In this document: piece by piece, positions 12,605 to 24,990 of the stretch | Layout of the letters: each line of letters opens with the position of its first letter | Numbering within the stretch: position 1 is the stretch's first letter | Assembly: GCA_020747065.1 (NCBI GenBank) | Contig: JAGMVK010000020.1 | Span: 868,001 to 932,000, forward strand | Source of the DNA: Cadophora sp. MPI-SDFR-AT-0126 | Taxonomy: Eukaryota > Ascomycota > Leotiomycetes > Helotiales > Ploettnerulaceae | DNA: 64,000 nt | Direction: 5' to 3' | The notes under the pieces: model-generated | Databases searched by the model: none | What the model was told of the DNA's origin: nothing | Seen by the model: the letters and a program-made list of their open reading frames with translations, nothing else | Made by a program: the position numbers and the translations under genes

Positions 12605-15204
12605 AGTGGGGTGTGCTCACTTGAGCAGCGAGCCGGAATCTAGAAACATTGTACTGGTTCATAAAAGAAGGACTTGAGAGGCCCGGCGTAGAACACTACG
12701 TGTTGCATAAAAGTCGTTAGGACTGAAGCTCCGTTGATTTCATAGTCGAAAGATTTTCATAAAAATTAGATATTCAACCGGAACTTTTCCCAGCGCCGAT
12801 GAAACTCAGGTAATGGACGGAGGATTGAGTCTGAGATTCTCCGAGATGTTGCTGTCATTCGATAATGAACGACCTCTGCGCTAATCCCTGCGAAACTCCA
12901 ACACTTCGCCAGACGCGGATGTGCGGAAGCTTCTGGTCTTCTAGATTTGGCCGAGAACATGCAAGTTGGGGATGGACGCTTCAGATTCTGCGATAATCGT
13001 GCGGCTGGGAAAGTCACGATCGAAGTTACATACTGCCGTTGCTGGCTGGGTCAGGGTAGCTGGCTAGGATTCCGACCCCCCGGGTCCAGCTCATCGCCAT
13101 ACTCATAATAAGTGCAACTCATTGGCGTTGTTTCAGTGTCGAATAGACATCCTCATGTAACGTGCCATGTAATTGGCTCATTGAGGAATGTGGGTTCCAG
13201 ATTCACGTCGCTAAACTAAACGTGCTACCCCAACCTCCGCATCGTGAGTTGAAGGCTGGGCTCTGATCGAAAATATCCATCATCCTGCGTACAGTGCAAA
13301 ATACCGTCACCTCACAATACAGCATGTAATCGTACAAGCTCTTGGTTCGTGGGTCAATCACAGGATCTGGGCCTCGCAATCTACATCCAGACTCAGTTTT
13401 CACGATTGGAAAAGCTGAGTCGTTGGGGTTGTTTGGTCGCCTGTGGTTCCTTAGATTCCTCACTTCTAGTTGAGAGCATCAACATTCAGCACTATACATA
13501 AAAGAAGGAAAATGTACTATATCAAATCAAAACCTTAGTCCCATCAACTTGCGTCTTTCCAACATCTGATTCTCGGTATCAACTGGAGAAAGCCGCCCCT
13601 AGGAAGCACACAAGAGCGCCGGCTTCAAACCCAAGAGCCGCTTCTACGGGTCGTTGAAGTTCCGAACTCGCCTGGTGTGCTTATTCGGAAGGCATTCCGG
13701 ATCGCCACTACTGGGCATGAATCTGCAAACGGCCGTCAAGGCGCAGGCACAGAGGTCGACAAATCATGGCAGTTAGATAATTGGAATCAAATCTACCATT
13801 GTAAACGACAAGGCTTACACACAATGGATCGGGCGGAAGGACTTTCGACTTCCTGGGCAAGATCCTCATATTGAATCGAAGTTGTCGAGATCTGGGCTTC
13901 CTTTGCGAACGTCTGGGCAGATTAGCGAGAAATAGTCAAGGCTGTTGTCGAGAAGAATCGTCCCTTCTGTTCTTCAGGCACGGGGTTCTCGATGAGGCAG
14001 ATTTCGATATCTGGTGGAGGGGACGAAGTCTAGGTGGTCAGATCACACGTAACGGTCGTAGAGGTGGTTCGCGGGGTAACTTCAGACAAAAAACGGCCGC
14101 GGAGGGATCTCTTCGATCCAACCTCTCCGACTCGACGACATCATGGCTGTTGGGACAGAATCATCACAAGTGTTGTAGATGCTGACAAAGAAAAGTCTTC
14201 GCTGCTGAATGACTCTTTTCAGGTATTGCAGTGAATGATAGATCGGCCGTGGAACGTTCATCTTCATCTAGATGGATAAAATTTTCCAACTGTGGGTGTT
14301 GTTCGTCCAGATACATGGCTTGGCTGCTGCGTTCGTGGTTCGATGATCTTGCGTTTTGATTGCGAAAGGATTTTAATGGATTGTTGTTGGTTGAACAACA
14401 TACCACAGATGGAATTCTGTTGTCCGCGATGTTACAATAATCGACAAACGCATCTTACATTCACGAATAGATTGGGGCCAAACCGTCCCGTGGAGGAGGT
14501 TTCCCTGACAAAATAAAGTGTGGCGGCCGGACACGGTTAGATGCATTCTGCAACTGGCGCCACAGCTTGAGCTTCACGCAATACTAGTCGATCCAGCATT
14601 CTCTTCCTCAAGGGCGAGAGACTGTTGGACTTTCGGATGGAGGTATTTCCGTGGCATAACCTATCGATCAGAAATTAAGGGCTGGACCGGCCGATGTTCC
14701 CGTGAATGGGATGTCACCTGGATTTCGGTAAGTGGACTGACACAGGTTAAGCGATCGCTAAGAGTCCATCAAATTCACGTACTGTATCTCTAAGCATTTG
14801 TATGTGTTTTCCTGACCTGGTCTACTGCTTACCAAGTGATTATAAAGCTCACGGATGTGTAGTGATGAAGTTCCCTTCACTTGAAAGCCGATTTAGATTG
14901 TTATACACACCGAATAGTGGTGGCTGTTTTGCTAGATATACCAGGAAGAACTGCACATTATGATGTCTCACCAGGAGTGGGGGCTACGAAGTGTGTAAGT
15001 TGGCCAGGGATATGAGTTGATAGAAGCTAAGATGTTGGTGGTATCCGTCAACATCTACCCGATCTAGACCGTATGTTAGTCGATGCTGTAGTCTGAGACA
15101 TTCGAAGAAGTTGCTGAAGTGCAAAGATCTGGATTACTATAAAGGGCTTGAATGTCTCTCATCATACTTATGTGCTATACCAATTCGCTCATAATTTTGT
15201 GGTC
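12605..15204. other. Long intergenic region with possible decayed coding sequence
   Basis: No intact gene is visible in 2.6 kb. Between about 13620 and 14190 on the plus strand there are stretches of protein-like translation that switch frame and meet stops, which may be a decayed gene (see findings). A minus-strand open frame at 13203-13463 begins at GTG, not ATG, and has no known domain. The rest appears non-coding. Confidence 0.45.
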
Positions 15205-17848
15205 ATGACAGACGAACGAGACGAAGATATCTGTCCCTTGCAGGTTGCAGAGCCGACGGGGGTTGCCAGTCAAAACTCGGGCTCAGCTAGTCGAGTAACT
15301 TCAATAGAATCGACACAATCAACAGAAGAGGAAAAGGATGCTGTGAGTAATGTGTCGTACGAAATAGACTACTATTGACAGATGTGGAACCAGGGCGTTA
15401 AGTTCGATGTTCATCCTTTTCGAGAAGGTCAAAATGTCCTACACACCACTATGTCACATCAGAATCACCGCCGAAGTGTGGCAAGGACAAACTCTGTATC
15501 TGCAGCTGCTGGAGCCATCCGAAGAGCGTCTCACGTCGTCTTTAACTCGATTAATATGCTCCGGGAACCCGAAGGCACCTTCGATCTTCAGATCAACGAA
15601 GTCAGACGAGTGTCTGCTTATTCATTTCCATCGGATGCCAATTTCGATGGCAGAAAGACTCCATCGGTGGGAGAGCTTGGACGAAAGCCATCCCTATATC
15701 CTGTGGAGATTCCAGAACTCAACTTGGTTGCTCGCGCAGATGATGACCCTGACGATTTCATCATTCAACGACTGGCTGCTCACGACGATATCGACCACAT
15801 GGCGACATGGAAGCGATGCTTATACGCAACCAGCCCCTTGTGGGGCGTTCTCACGCTTGGGGCATATTTCGCATATCTTGTGATGAGAATTATTATCACT
15901 ATCCATGCTCAAAGATCTGTCAACAAAATCTTTGGTTTGGCTTGGACCTTTATTGTTGTCGAATTTGGAGTTGCCATTCCGATGGTAATGCATCGAGTTT
16001 GGTCTATGTTGATAATCAGAGGACGACGTCGCCCAAAGCTTCGACTGCTTGGTAATCAGGTTCCTTCGGTTGATGCGATCATCACATGTTGTGGCGAGGA
16101 CGACGAGCTTGTCTTCAATACTGCTTTAGCAGCATGCAATGTCGATTATCCTGCTGATCGGTTCCGTGTTATGGTTCTTGATGATGGAGCATCAGCCGGG
16201 CTCAAAGCCCTTGTCGAAGATCCAAACAAGCATACATTCAGCAACATGTATTACTATTCCCGACCAAAGTACCCGGGAGTACCACATCACTTCAAAGCTG
16301 GCAATCTCAACTATGCTCTTGCTCAAACGAAGCTGTTACAGGGTGGGGCTGCCAATTTCTTCGCGGCCCTGGATGCCGATATGAGTAAGCTCAGACTCCT
16401 TTACCTCCTCGAATGCTTTTCGGATATCACCAGCTCCTTTGTTGTTTTTATTGAATAGCCAGCTGATTCAAGAATTTTGGTTACTAGTTCCTACAAAAGA
16501 CTGGCTGCGAGCGTTGTTGCCTCACATGCTGCAAGACACTAAGTGCTCAATGGCTTGCCCACCCCAGCAATTTTACAATTTGCCCAAAGACGATCTGTTA
16601 TGTCAAAGTCTTGATACATTCGTCCACATATCAGAGCCTGTCAAAGACGCACTCGGTGTTGCCTGGTGCACTGGATCTGGCTATGTCATGAGACGTGACG
16701 CCTTGGACAGTATCGGCAACTTCCCTCTTGGATCCTTGGCCGAAGATGTCTGTACCTCGAGTATGTTTCTCGGGGCGGGCTGGAACACTGCTTTCGTGCA
16801 TGAGCCGCTTCAATTTGGTACCGTGCCGGACAGCTTCACCGGTCATCTCAAACAACGTACCCGTTGGACCATCGGGACTATCCAAACCTCAATAAAGCTT
16901 CGATTTTGCTTATTCGGCCCTTTGGTGAAGCAGATGTCTATCATGCAGAAACTGTCTGGCTTCGTATACACGATATCGTCGCTTTTCACAATATTTCTGG
17001 TGATGTCGCTATTCACAGTGCCAGTGGTTCTTTATCAGGGAGGAACTATGGTACCATACGCAACCAGATCACAACTAGTCTTGCTGATCCGCCTGAACTT
17101 CATTGCTATGATCACTGGCCGTATCAATGAGTTCGTTACGTACCTTCCATCCGGATACTTTGTTGGACAACGGGACGCACGAAGTATGCTTTGGATGGCG
17201 CCTTGTAAGTAGTACCCAGCGCAGTGGATTTTACTGGCACCAAGTGCACTACTAACAATTAACTCAGACCATGCCATGTCAGTTATCCAGTCCTTCTTGT
17301 TGCCAAGTTGGTTAGGGGGCAAAATCGCTGTCTTCACCTCCTCAGGAAGTCTGTCCTCTGAGCTTCATGAGCGTGATGCAACTCTCAGAGCTCCTTTGGT
17401 CCGTCGCCTCAGAGTCATACTCATCGATTGCAAGGCATGGCTCCACTTGGTATACATATGTTTCGCGCTTGGATCTGTGGTACTCAGCGTATATCGGGTT
17501 GCTGTCAGCAAAAAAAACAAGTATCCGGACCCCGCAAGGAACGTAACGTCGGCGGAATCCTATCTCCTCGATCTGCTTACACATGCAGGCTGGCCTCCAA
17601 TGCTTTGGCTAGTATGCGTAATAAGCTGCTGGGCACCAATACAGTATGCACTGTTCCCACCAACTGTTCCGAGCGTTGATGTTTTGTTGGAACGCGAGGA
17701 GAGAAAGGAAGGCGGCCTTAGTCCTGCCTATCCAACGGAAGAGGCGAAGAGGGCGAAACAAAGCAGGAGTCACATTTTGCATGAGATACAGTACACCTTC
17801 TTGTGTTTGTATCAAGCTGTTGTATTTGCCTGGTCGTTTTATTTGTAA
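15205..17848 (+). CDS. Family-2 glycosyltransferase, cellulose-synthase type, membrane-bound
   Basis: This is a processive beta-glycosyltransferase of the plasma membrane that extends a polysaccharide from UDP-sugars. Exons 15205-15342, 15382-16384, 16488-17204 and 17268-17848 give 812 residues. The N-terminal about 170 residues are Ser/Asn-rich and probably disordered. Two membrane spans follow (GAYFAYLVMRIIITI and FIVVEFGVAIPMVM), then the GT-A domain with VLDDGAS (about 313), the metal-binding DAD in AALDADM (about 378), AED in GSLAEDVCTS, and QRTRWTIGT. About five further spans end the protein. All four D, DxD, (T)ED and Q-x2-RW signatures are present. The first intron is only 39 nt, so a start at 15382 is a real alternative. 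The product is unknown: homologues include fungal GT2 enzymes needed for hyphal growth and bacterial cellulose, hyaluronan or capsule synthases. Confidence 0.9.
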
Positions 17849-19613
17849 GGATTAAAAAGTAGTACGATTCTAGGAAATATGGGCTCTGAAAACCCCTTGA
17901 TCTTAGCCCAGTTACCAGCGGATCGCTCAAACAAAGCCTTTGATCTGCAAGACGTCGCGGACAACGAGTTGAAGGTCAATTTCGAGATTTTTCCTTGCTA
18001 GCGAATGCCCCACGATGATTTTCTGAGCCGATCAACAGGGACTGGACTGCTCTTGTGGACCGCTTCTCATGACCATGGTTTGAGCGTATTTGGGTTCTCC
18101 AAGAATATGGGCGTTCATCACATCCAATCTATATCAATACTTGATTATCTAAAAAGCACGAATACAGCTGTTTTCTTATCAAGAATGCAAATGAGAACGT
18201 CTCAATAGGAAGAGGTAGTGCTGACAACAAACTAAGGTGAACTGATTTCTCGCAGTTAAATAAGAACTAAGGATGATTACGAAGTATGAAAACCTAAATA
18301 TTCATTTCAATTTATTATATGTATCTTTCAATTGCTTGTAACACTTTGTTTACTGTTTCCTACTCTCACTTCCAGGGCAATTTCTTTCCACTTCATTACC
18401 ATCCCATATCCCTGTTTAAGACGAGAGCTCGATCTCTGACTCCTAGATGAAGTAGACAATTTCTTAAGTCAAGTGTAGCCTGAGCATTCGCGATAAAGTA
18501 TCTGTTGTAAGGCTTCCGGTCTTAGCCACCAGATCCTCTGTCTTGACGACCGGCTTCTTTAGGCTGGTCATAAGAAGGTCACGCAAAGCGTGAGGGATAT
18601 TAGCTGGGAGCTCTCTGACAGTCGTATGGATTTTCTTGACGCAAAATCCAACAAAGGCAGTACGTCGAGCTGATCCAGGTTCTAGACAGTTCCATATTGT
18701 AGTCAATTTCGCACCAAGCAAATATTGACGGAGCGTATGGATGTGAGAGCCCATCACGCGGCCGAATGCTGGGCGGCCACCACTCTGGAGATTAGCAGCC
18801 ATCGCGTGAGCAGCTGTGTGTTGCATTTGCCTGACGGCGAGTTGACGTCATGATGTGCGACATTCTGCCAACGGGATACTATGGAGCCTCACGGACGACA
18901 AGTGGCTATCTCCCGGTCTGCCAGTCTGTTGACTCTGTCAGCAGAAAGTACCCCATTGGCGTTCAAAGTTCCGTCTTTGCAGGAGGCGGTTGACGGCGTC
19001 ATCTGGGCCGGAAACTTCGAGATACAGTAGTATCCCTTCATTTAGGGTAGCATATCTCGTACATGTATTTAATAATAAAGAGACTTGACATAGGGCGAGG
19101 AAGTAGTAGTAATGTCAACTTGAACACGGCATCCCAGACTACTGTGAAGCAGTTATGCTGCTCTGCATATGAGGTTTGCATGTGGCGTCCGTCGTATATC
19201 GTACCCGCGCTCGTGTTTGTTGGGAGTTGACCAGCGCTCATTGCCGAGCGAGGAAGCTTCTTCGGCCTCTGCGACGATAGATTTCCCGGACAACGCGCGC
19301 ATTTTACGGTTAGTGTTGCAGTTTCCCCACGTCCCCAGTGAATTTGCGGGGATGTTTTAAAGAGAATGGATATGTTTCGGTCCGACTGTACTTGAATGCG
19401 GGGTTCGATGTTTGGATCACCTCTCGTTTGTCTGGGGTTCCAGTTTATCTTTGATTTAACGCTTTCAAGTGGCGGTTCATAGGGATACAGGGAACCTGTC
19501 AAGGTCCATTTAAGATCTTGATAAACTCAAGACATAAGTTTTCTTGCCGGTTATATCCTCGTCCCGTACCCAAGATTAATTCTGTGTTTTTAGAATTCTC
19601 CATCCTCAGCACC
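17849..19613. other. Intergenic region, GT2 to esterase
   Basis: I see no supported gene. A 120-codon minus-strand frame with a true ATG (18826-18464) has no recognisable domain. AT-rich sequence at about 18240-18370 is consistent with a 3' flank. The plus-strand promoter of the esterase lies at the right end. Confidence 0.45.
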
Positions 19614-21331
19614 ATGAAGCTCTCATACTTTATTTCACTTGTCGCTCTTCTTGCCGCCCTAGCACATTCATTAGATCTTCCTGAATCAACTCAAAATTGC
19701 TCCACTTTCGCGCAAGACTTCGCAGGATCTGTAACAAGTCAATCTGCTACCCTTATCAATTCCACACTTATCCTTGCAAACTCTACTGCTGGGAACAGCT
19801 GTACATTTTGCAAGATCGTTGCGCGAGTTACATATGGAGAAAACAATACTTTGAACTTTCAGCTCTATCTACCAGATGCAACGGCATGGACTGGAAGGTT
19901 CATGGCAGTTGGTAGTTGTTCTTTGGTCCGTACTCTGACCGAAGGCTGACATGAATCTAGGCAACGGAGGCATGGCAGGCACAATCGACACCTCAAACAT
20001 GATCAAACAGCTGAATCTAGGTTTCGCAGTAGCTGGGTAATCCACCCTCGATATTTTTCAATCTCATCCAAACACTCACTAACGATCCCCTCAGAGGAGA
20101 TTCAGGCCACCTCGCTTCCTTGAACAACAACGGAGATGGAGCTCCCGGCGTCTACCTCCCCTACATGCACTTCCCCAGCCAACTAAAATCCTGGATTCAC
20201 AACGCAATCTCCACCTTCACACCCCCAGCTCGCTCTCTCGTTGAAAAATACTACGGTCACCCAGCCCGCTACAGCTACTACAATGGCTGCTCAACAGGAG
20301 GAGCTCAAGGCTTCGCCTTAGCAGAGTTCCATCCTGATTTGTTTGATGGGATCTATGCTGGGAGTCCTGGGAATTGGTATTCTCATCTTGCATTGTCGTT
20401 TCTTTGGAATGCGCAGAAAACGTTGAACGAGAGTTTCATTCCGCAGGTTACGTTGGATGCTATTACTGCTGCTGTTCTAGAAGAATGTGACCTTCTTGAC
20501 GGGGTTAAAGACGGCTTGATTGAGAATCCATTGAAGTGTTCTTTTGATATCGATTCTATGGCTTGCAATGCCGCGTCGGCCAATGTCTCTTTGTGTTTGA
20601 CGGAACTGCAATTGAAAGCTGCGAAGTCTTTCTATACAGGCCCGACAACAACGAATGGGTCAGAAATTTATCCCGGTTTCTCCTTAGGATCGGAAAGTAG
20701 CTGGCTAATGCAGGAGGGACCTCTCGCAAACGCATTCTCGATTCCTATCTTGCAAAACATTGTATTCAACAACCTCTCCTACGACTTTCGATCTTTCGAC
20801 TGGTCACCTGATTCCATCTACACCATCGACTCCATGGTCGGATCTTTCATTGATGCCGTCTCACCTGATCTCTCGCCCTTCAAATTACGCGGAGGGAAAT
20901 TCCTGGTTACGCAGGGATGGGCAGATGCCTTCAATGCCGCGATCTGGCCGATACAGCATCTTCAGGATATTGAAACGTTCTTCAGCGGAGATGTTTCTGA
21001 CTGGTTTAATTTGTTCATGGTACCGGGAGGTGGACATTGTGGACCTGCAGCAGCATATCCTCAAGCTCCGGGAAGGTATCATGTTGAAGATGCTTTGATT
21101 AAGTGGGTTGAGAGCGGACAGAAGCCAAAGGGAGTTTTAAGCACGGATGGAAAGGGAGAGGGGGTGGAGACGAGTAGATTGCTTTGTCCTTGGCCGCAGA
21201 CTGCGACGTTCTTGGGGGGTGAGGTTCGGGAGGCGGGGAGTTATATTTGCGAGAACTCGGATGATTTATCTCTCTGCCGAGTACACTACGGAGAATCAAT
21301 CCAGGAACAAGTCATGGCAGCACCGAGATAA
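19614..21331 (+). CDS. Secreted tannase / feruloyl esterase family protein
   Basis: This serine hydrolase cleaves phenolic esters (ferulate on plant cell-wall polysaccharides, or gallate of tannins) outside the cell. Exons 19614-19911, 19961-20036 and 20095-21331 give 536 residues. Residues 1-18 form a signal peptide (MKLSYFISLVALLAALAHS). The family CS-D-HC arrangement is complete: nucleophile Ser in NGCSTGGAQGF, Asp in QGWADAFNAA, and His in PGGGHCGPAA, with Cys residues beside the Ser and His that form the bridging disulfide in this family. The Ca-binding-type loop is Cys- and Asp-rich (LEECDLLDGVKDGLI). Several N-glycosylation sequons occur near the N-terminus (NST, NCS, NNT). Length is usual for the family. 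Feruloyl esterase B and tannase cannot be separated by eye. Confidence 0.93.
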
Positions 21332-22050
21332 TCACACATCAGTTGACCTTCATGTTGACTGTGATATGGTGTCCAATCACACCTGAGTTCATGGGTCTTG
21401 GTCAGCCGTCATTGCAGAGCTGGCACCGCAAGCAAGATCTTCGGCAAAATCCCCGCAAGTGCTCAAAATCTAGGAGCTGTGGCTTGAATAATACGAGTGA
21501 GGGTAATTCTTTTGCAATTGTATAATGGTATCTGTGATATATACATAAACATTGCTATCCTAATGTGTTTTCAACAACTTGAAACTGTTCACAACTATCT
21601 TTCTCTCCTCCTTCGAACACTTTCCTCGCCGAGCCCGATTTCATCTTGTTGAAAAAAAGAGGAATCACTTCCTACATCTCACTTCACAGGCTTTCAAAGA
21701 TAATTTACGTTTAAGATGTTGCAGGAAAATATCGAAGAGCCCGAGTTGAAGGAGCTCCGTCTTTGATCAAAGACGTCCTTCACTTATCAACGCTATGAAC
21801 AACGGTCATCGAAAATCTGTCTCAAATCGAGGTCTGGCAGGCGCATGTGCTTTGACCGTCAGGTAGTTTATTTTTCCGATCACTCCTGTCACGCTTCCAT
21901 TCTTCCTTCCGGTTCAGTACCACAGTCAACCATCGGATTGACTTTGTATTAACCTGAGTTCGAGTCTTGCGTAAAATCTCTTGAATGTACTTAATTCCAA
22001 GTTCCAGACGGCCTTGATTATTACAGATGGTGTGTTTCGAACCAAATGCA
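21332..22050. other. Intergenic region between convergent genes
   Basis: These are the 3' flanks of the esterase (+) and the GPCR (-). No coding sequence is supported. A pyrimidine-rich patch lies at about 21595-21660. Confidence 0.5.
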
Positions 22051-23704
22051 CTACAGCGCACCAGAGTCCCCAGCCTGGTGCCACCGTTCATTTCTAGTGT
22101 ACGCCACAGAAGGTTCTTTCGGCGGGACCTCGGGCGGTCTGTCTGATAGTTGTGATTCATTCGTCTGCTGAAGCTCAATAAAGCCCTCTTGTTCATGGTT
22201 CGTACGTCGACGCTTCGAATTTGAACTCGGTGCTATTGATCCTAGCTGCTTGTCGCTACTATGGCCAATCGAAGAGAGGAAAGCTCGAGGGTAGATACGT
22301 ATGAGGAGGTTTCGGATTGCGGGAAAGCACGAGCAGACCATGGCAACGGCGAGTTCGACGATAGTCCATATAGTAACGTCGACGTAGTCCCCTGGAGGAG
22401 GTTAGCTTTTGGAAAATTATTGCGAGTGCGGCGACTTACAGGACGGGTCCAGTGAAGTCCCAAAAGACAGCAAGGACTTGAGGCGGATCATCGACACCAC
22501 ACAACCACTTGATTCTGTTAGACACCTATTGGAAGGGATGAAGCCTAGGTATCACTTACAAGCTTCCAACGGCAAACATAAAGCCGACTCCAATCTTTTT
22601 CTTCTTTCCCATATTCAGCTTTGCAAGCACTGGGAGTGGGAGAATGACAATGATAAGGTCCTGGATGATGCTCATAGCACTGTTTGCATATGCCAGTTTG
22701 TCAAGATCCATGCATTTCCCTCCTCGAATGTCCCTGTTCCAAAAGAAAGCAACAGGATGACAGGAGAAGACTGTCATTAAAAATATGATGGTTGTGCTCA
22801 GAGCAATCATCCCCATTGTCGCAAGTGTGGCAGTTCGAAATGACTTGTGCGGAAAGATACGAAGGTAGAGGAATAGTACGGAGATCTTTGTCGCGGCGAG
22901 GGTTATGACATAGAGACATTCAGCTACATACACTGATCGAGTGTTAAAACCGTCTTTAGCTGATAAGGTGTGGGAACTTACGGCTCCTGAGAATTTGCAG
23001 TAGACTTCCATCCGCGAGATCCCAAACATGTCTACCAAAGCCTTTACTTGCCACTAAACAATCAATCAGTCAGTTCCTAAGAGCAAGGCGCAACCACTTA
23101 CTCAAAATCGTGAAGGCAGTCGATGGGACGGCTAAGAGCTGGTAATGTCAGCACGAGCGAGAGGTATCTGCTCAACCACGAGCTTGAGACGTACCAAAGC
23201 CAGAATAATGATCCAGTCATCTATCCCGATTGTGTTAGATGCACACACCCTTGATATCAACCTCAATGCGATGGCAAGAAACGCCATGACAAATAGAGCA
23301 GCAACGGTAGCAATAAGTCCACCAGAGCGATTCGGGTGTGGCAGATCGCAAGTGGCAGCTTGCACTTTGGCAACGACTAGACCATTAGAAAAATACGTGG
23401 AAGAGTACACCAGAGACTCACTGAGCTGGTCGTGCATTGTACAATTGTCCAACAGACATGCCGACGTCAAGACCGGGAGAATTCTACTTTGACATTGGCA
23501 AGCAGTATCCGTCAACGAACAATTGGCCTCGGGCACAGTTTCTATCAGACAAGAGAGCTGCAAACCATTAACCAGAGATCAGCCTGAGAGAGAAATGGAG
23601 TAACACACCCCACATGTTGTGAGATTTGCGACAGAATATTGTTGAGCACAAGAAGTGGACAGTAAGGCCAGGACTGTGACAACAATTCCACAGTGGAGCC
23701 TCAT
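22051..23704 (-). CDS. CFEM-domain GPCR, Pth11-like, seven exons
   Basis: This is a plasma-membrane receptor of the fungus-specific Pth11 class, linked in plant pathogens to surface sensing and cAMP signalling. Exons 23704-23609, 23557-23195, 23138-23102, 23053-22982, 22932-22560, 22507-22440 and 22391-22051 give 449 residues with every junction in frame. Residues 1-20 form a signal peptide. A CFEM module of eight Cys follows (TTCGLSCLIETVPEANC, then TACQCQ, SAC, DNC, ATC). The 7TM region has family hallmarks: IGIDDWIIILALLLAV, KGFGRHVWDL, LYVITLAATKISVLFLYLRI, FSCHPVAFFWNRD, and AVGSFGCVVSMIRLKSLL with WDYVDVTIWTIVEL. The tail is hydrophilic (KRRRTNHEQEG and Pro-rich). Exon 3 is only 37 nt. 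The ligand is unknown. The gene is divergent from the VOC gene across 1.3 kb. Confidence 0.9.
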
Positions 23705-24990
23705 CGTGAAGCCTGCTCGCGATGAGCTTACAACATACGAATTGGCGATATGTTTTGAGTTTGTGGAATCTATTCCATGGGCGGGTTCCTTTCTGATAAT
23801 ATTTCACATGTGGCGTAACCTGACTCGGCCTTCAGGGGGCACATTAAACCGCGTCGCGTTTAGTCTTCATGCCGTGTCAGTGAGACCAGCTAAGGTGTCG
23901 CCAAATTGCAAACCGACAGGAAACTGTCCTGGTTGGAAGCCACAACACGCAAGTGGGGCAATTTTCTACACCATCCATTCAAGTAGCACTCGGCTAGTTG
24001 TTCGCTCTTGCGAAGTGCAGTGGGGTTTTGACTTGAAGCCTTATCCCAGCTCCCCCCAACCCCGGATCCTACCAAGGGGCTCGGACATGTGAACTTGCAG
24101 CTGACCTGATGGCATGGTAAAGATTCCGACTCTGTGGCTCAACGAACTTGCAAGGACTAAGCCCATGCGGGGAAAAGGGATGCCACAATCTGTTACACCA
24201 AAAAACTCTCCATGTTAGGCACACTTGCCACAATGACCACAACTGTCTGTTCATACTCGTAGAAGCGTAGTAATTCACGCAGAGTATAATGATCTCACCT
24301 TTTCTGTCTGTGCTAGATGCCCCATATTCTACTTCCTTCAGAAGAAAATCAAGTTAGTGGATTAGCTCATTGGGTTCGAATCCCTTGTAAAGGGAATATT
24401 CTAGTACGACGCACAGACTTCGAGTGGGCGATCTTTAAGGCCCGTGGAAAGTAAATCAAATGGCCGACTGCGTGACCTAGATGGTGACTTGTTGGTCATT
24501 ACCTGGAGTCCGAGAACCCAATTCCCATATATCGGGCTCAATATTTAAGACGACAAGGGGTTCCGACGGGGTCCTGTAAGCAGATCCGGGGGATATCCCC
24601 GATGTATTCCTTTTTCTTATTTTGCGGGGTACAAGGGCGGGACGGGGAGGAGTGGATCTTCTCGATCGACCTTACAGAGCAGGAGAAACAGATGCGGTTC
24701 CCTATTCCCCTCGTCGGCGCCTCCACGTTTGCCAAAATTGATGGTTGCTGCCTACGCCGCCAAGTTGTCTCCTGATTTTCCTGCGCGTCCAAGTAGGCAA
24801 CACATGCACGATTTGAGACACGGTATCACATGGTGTGCAAGTGTAGAAAACGTACTCGGCCAGCACATTGTGATATAAAGCCATCAGTTTCGCCGTCAAC
24901 AGTCGATCCACGAACTTTGAAGGAAATTAACTCAACAACCACAATTTAACCTCATCAAGCTCTCCACCACCGTTCTTCTACACCATCACA
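23705..24990. other. Divergent intergenic region, GPCR / VOC protein
   Basis: No gene is supported. Open frames at 23655-24092 (+) and 24538-24792 (-) have no family resemblance. A short tRNA-like patch with an A-box-like and a B-box-like sequence lies at about 24360-24395 but lacks an anticodon arm (see findings). The last 60 nt before 24991 are CAAC/CATC-rich, like a 5' leader. Confidence 0.5.

Noticed and set aside
13203..13463. 86-codon minus-strand frame
   Set aside because: It begins at GTG rather than ATG and has no recognisable motif.
18464..18826. 120-codon minus-strand frame with an ATG
   Set aside because: It has no domain, no leader-like 5' flank and no support beyond length.
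23655..24092. 145-codon plus-strand frame
   Set aside because: It overlaps exon 1 of the GPCR on the other strand and shows no family features.
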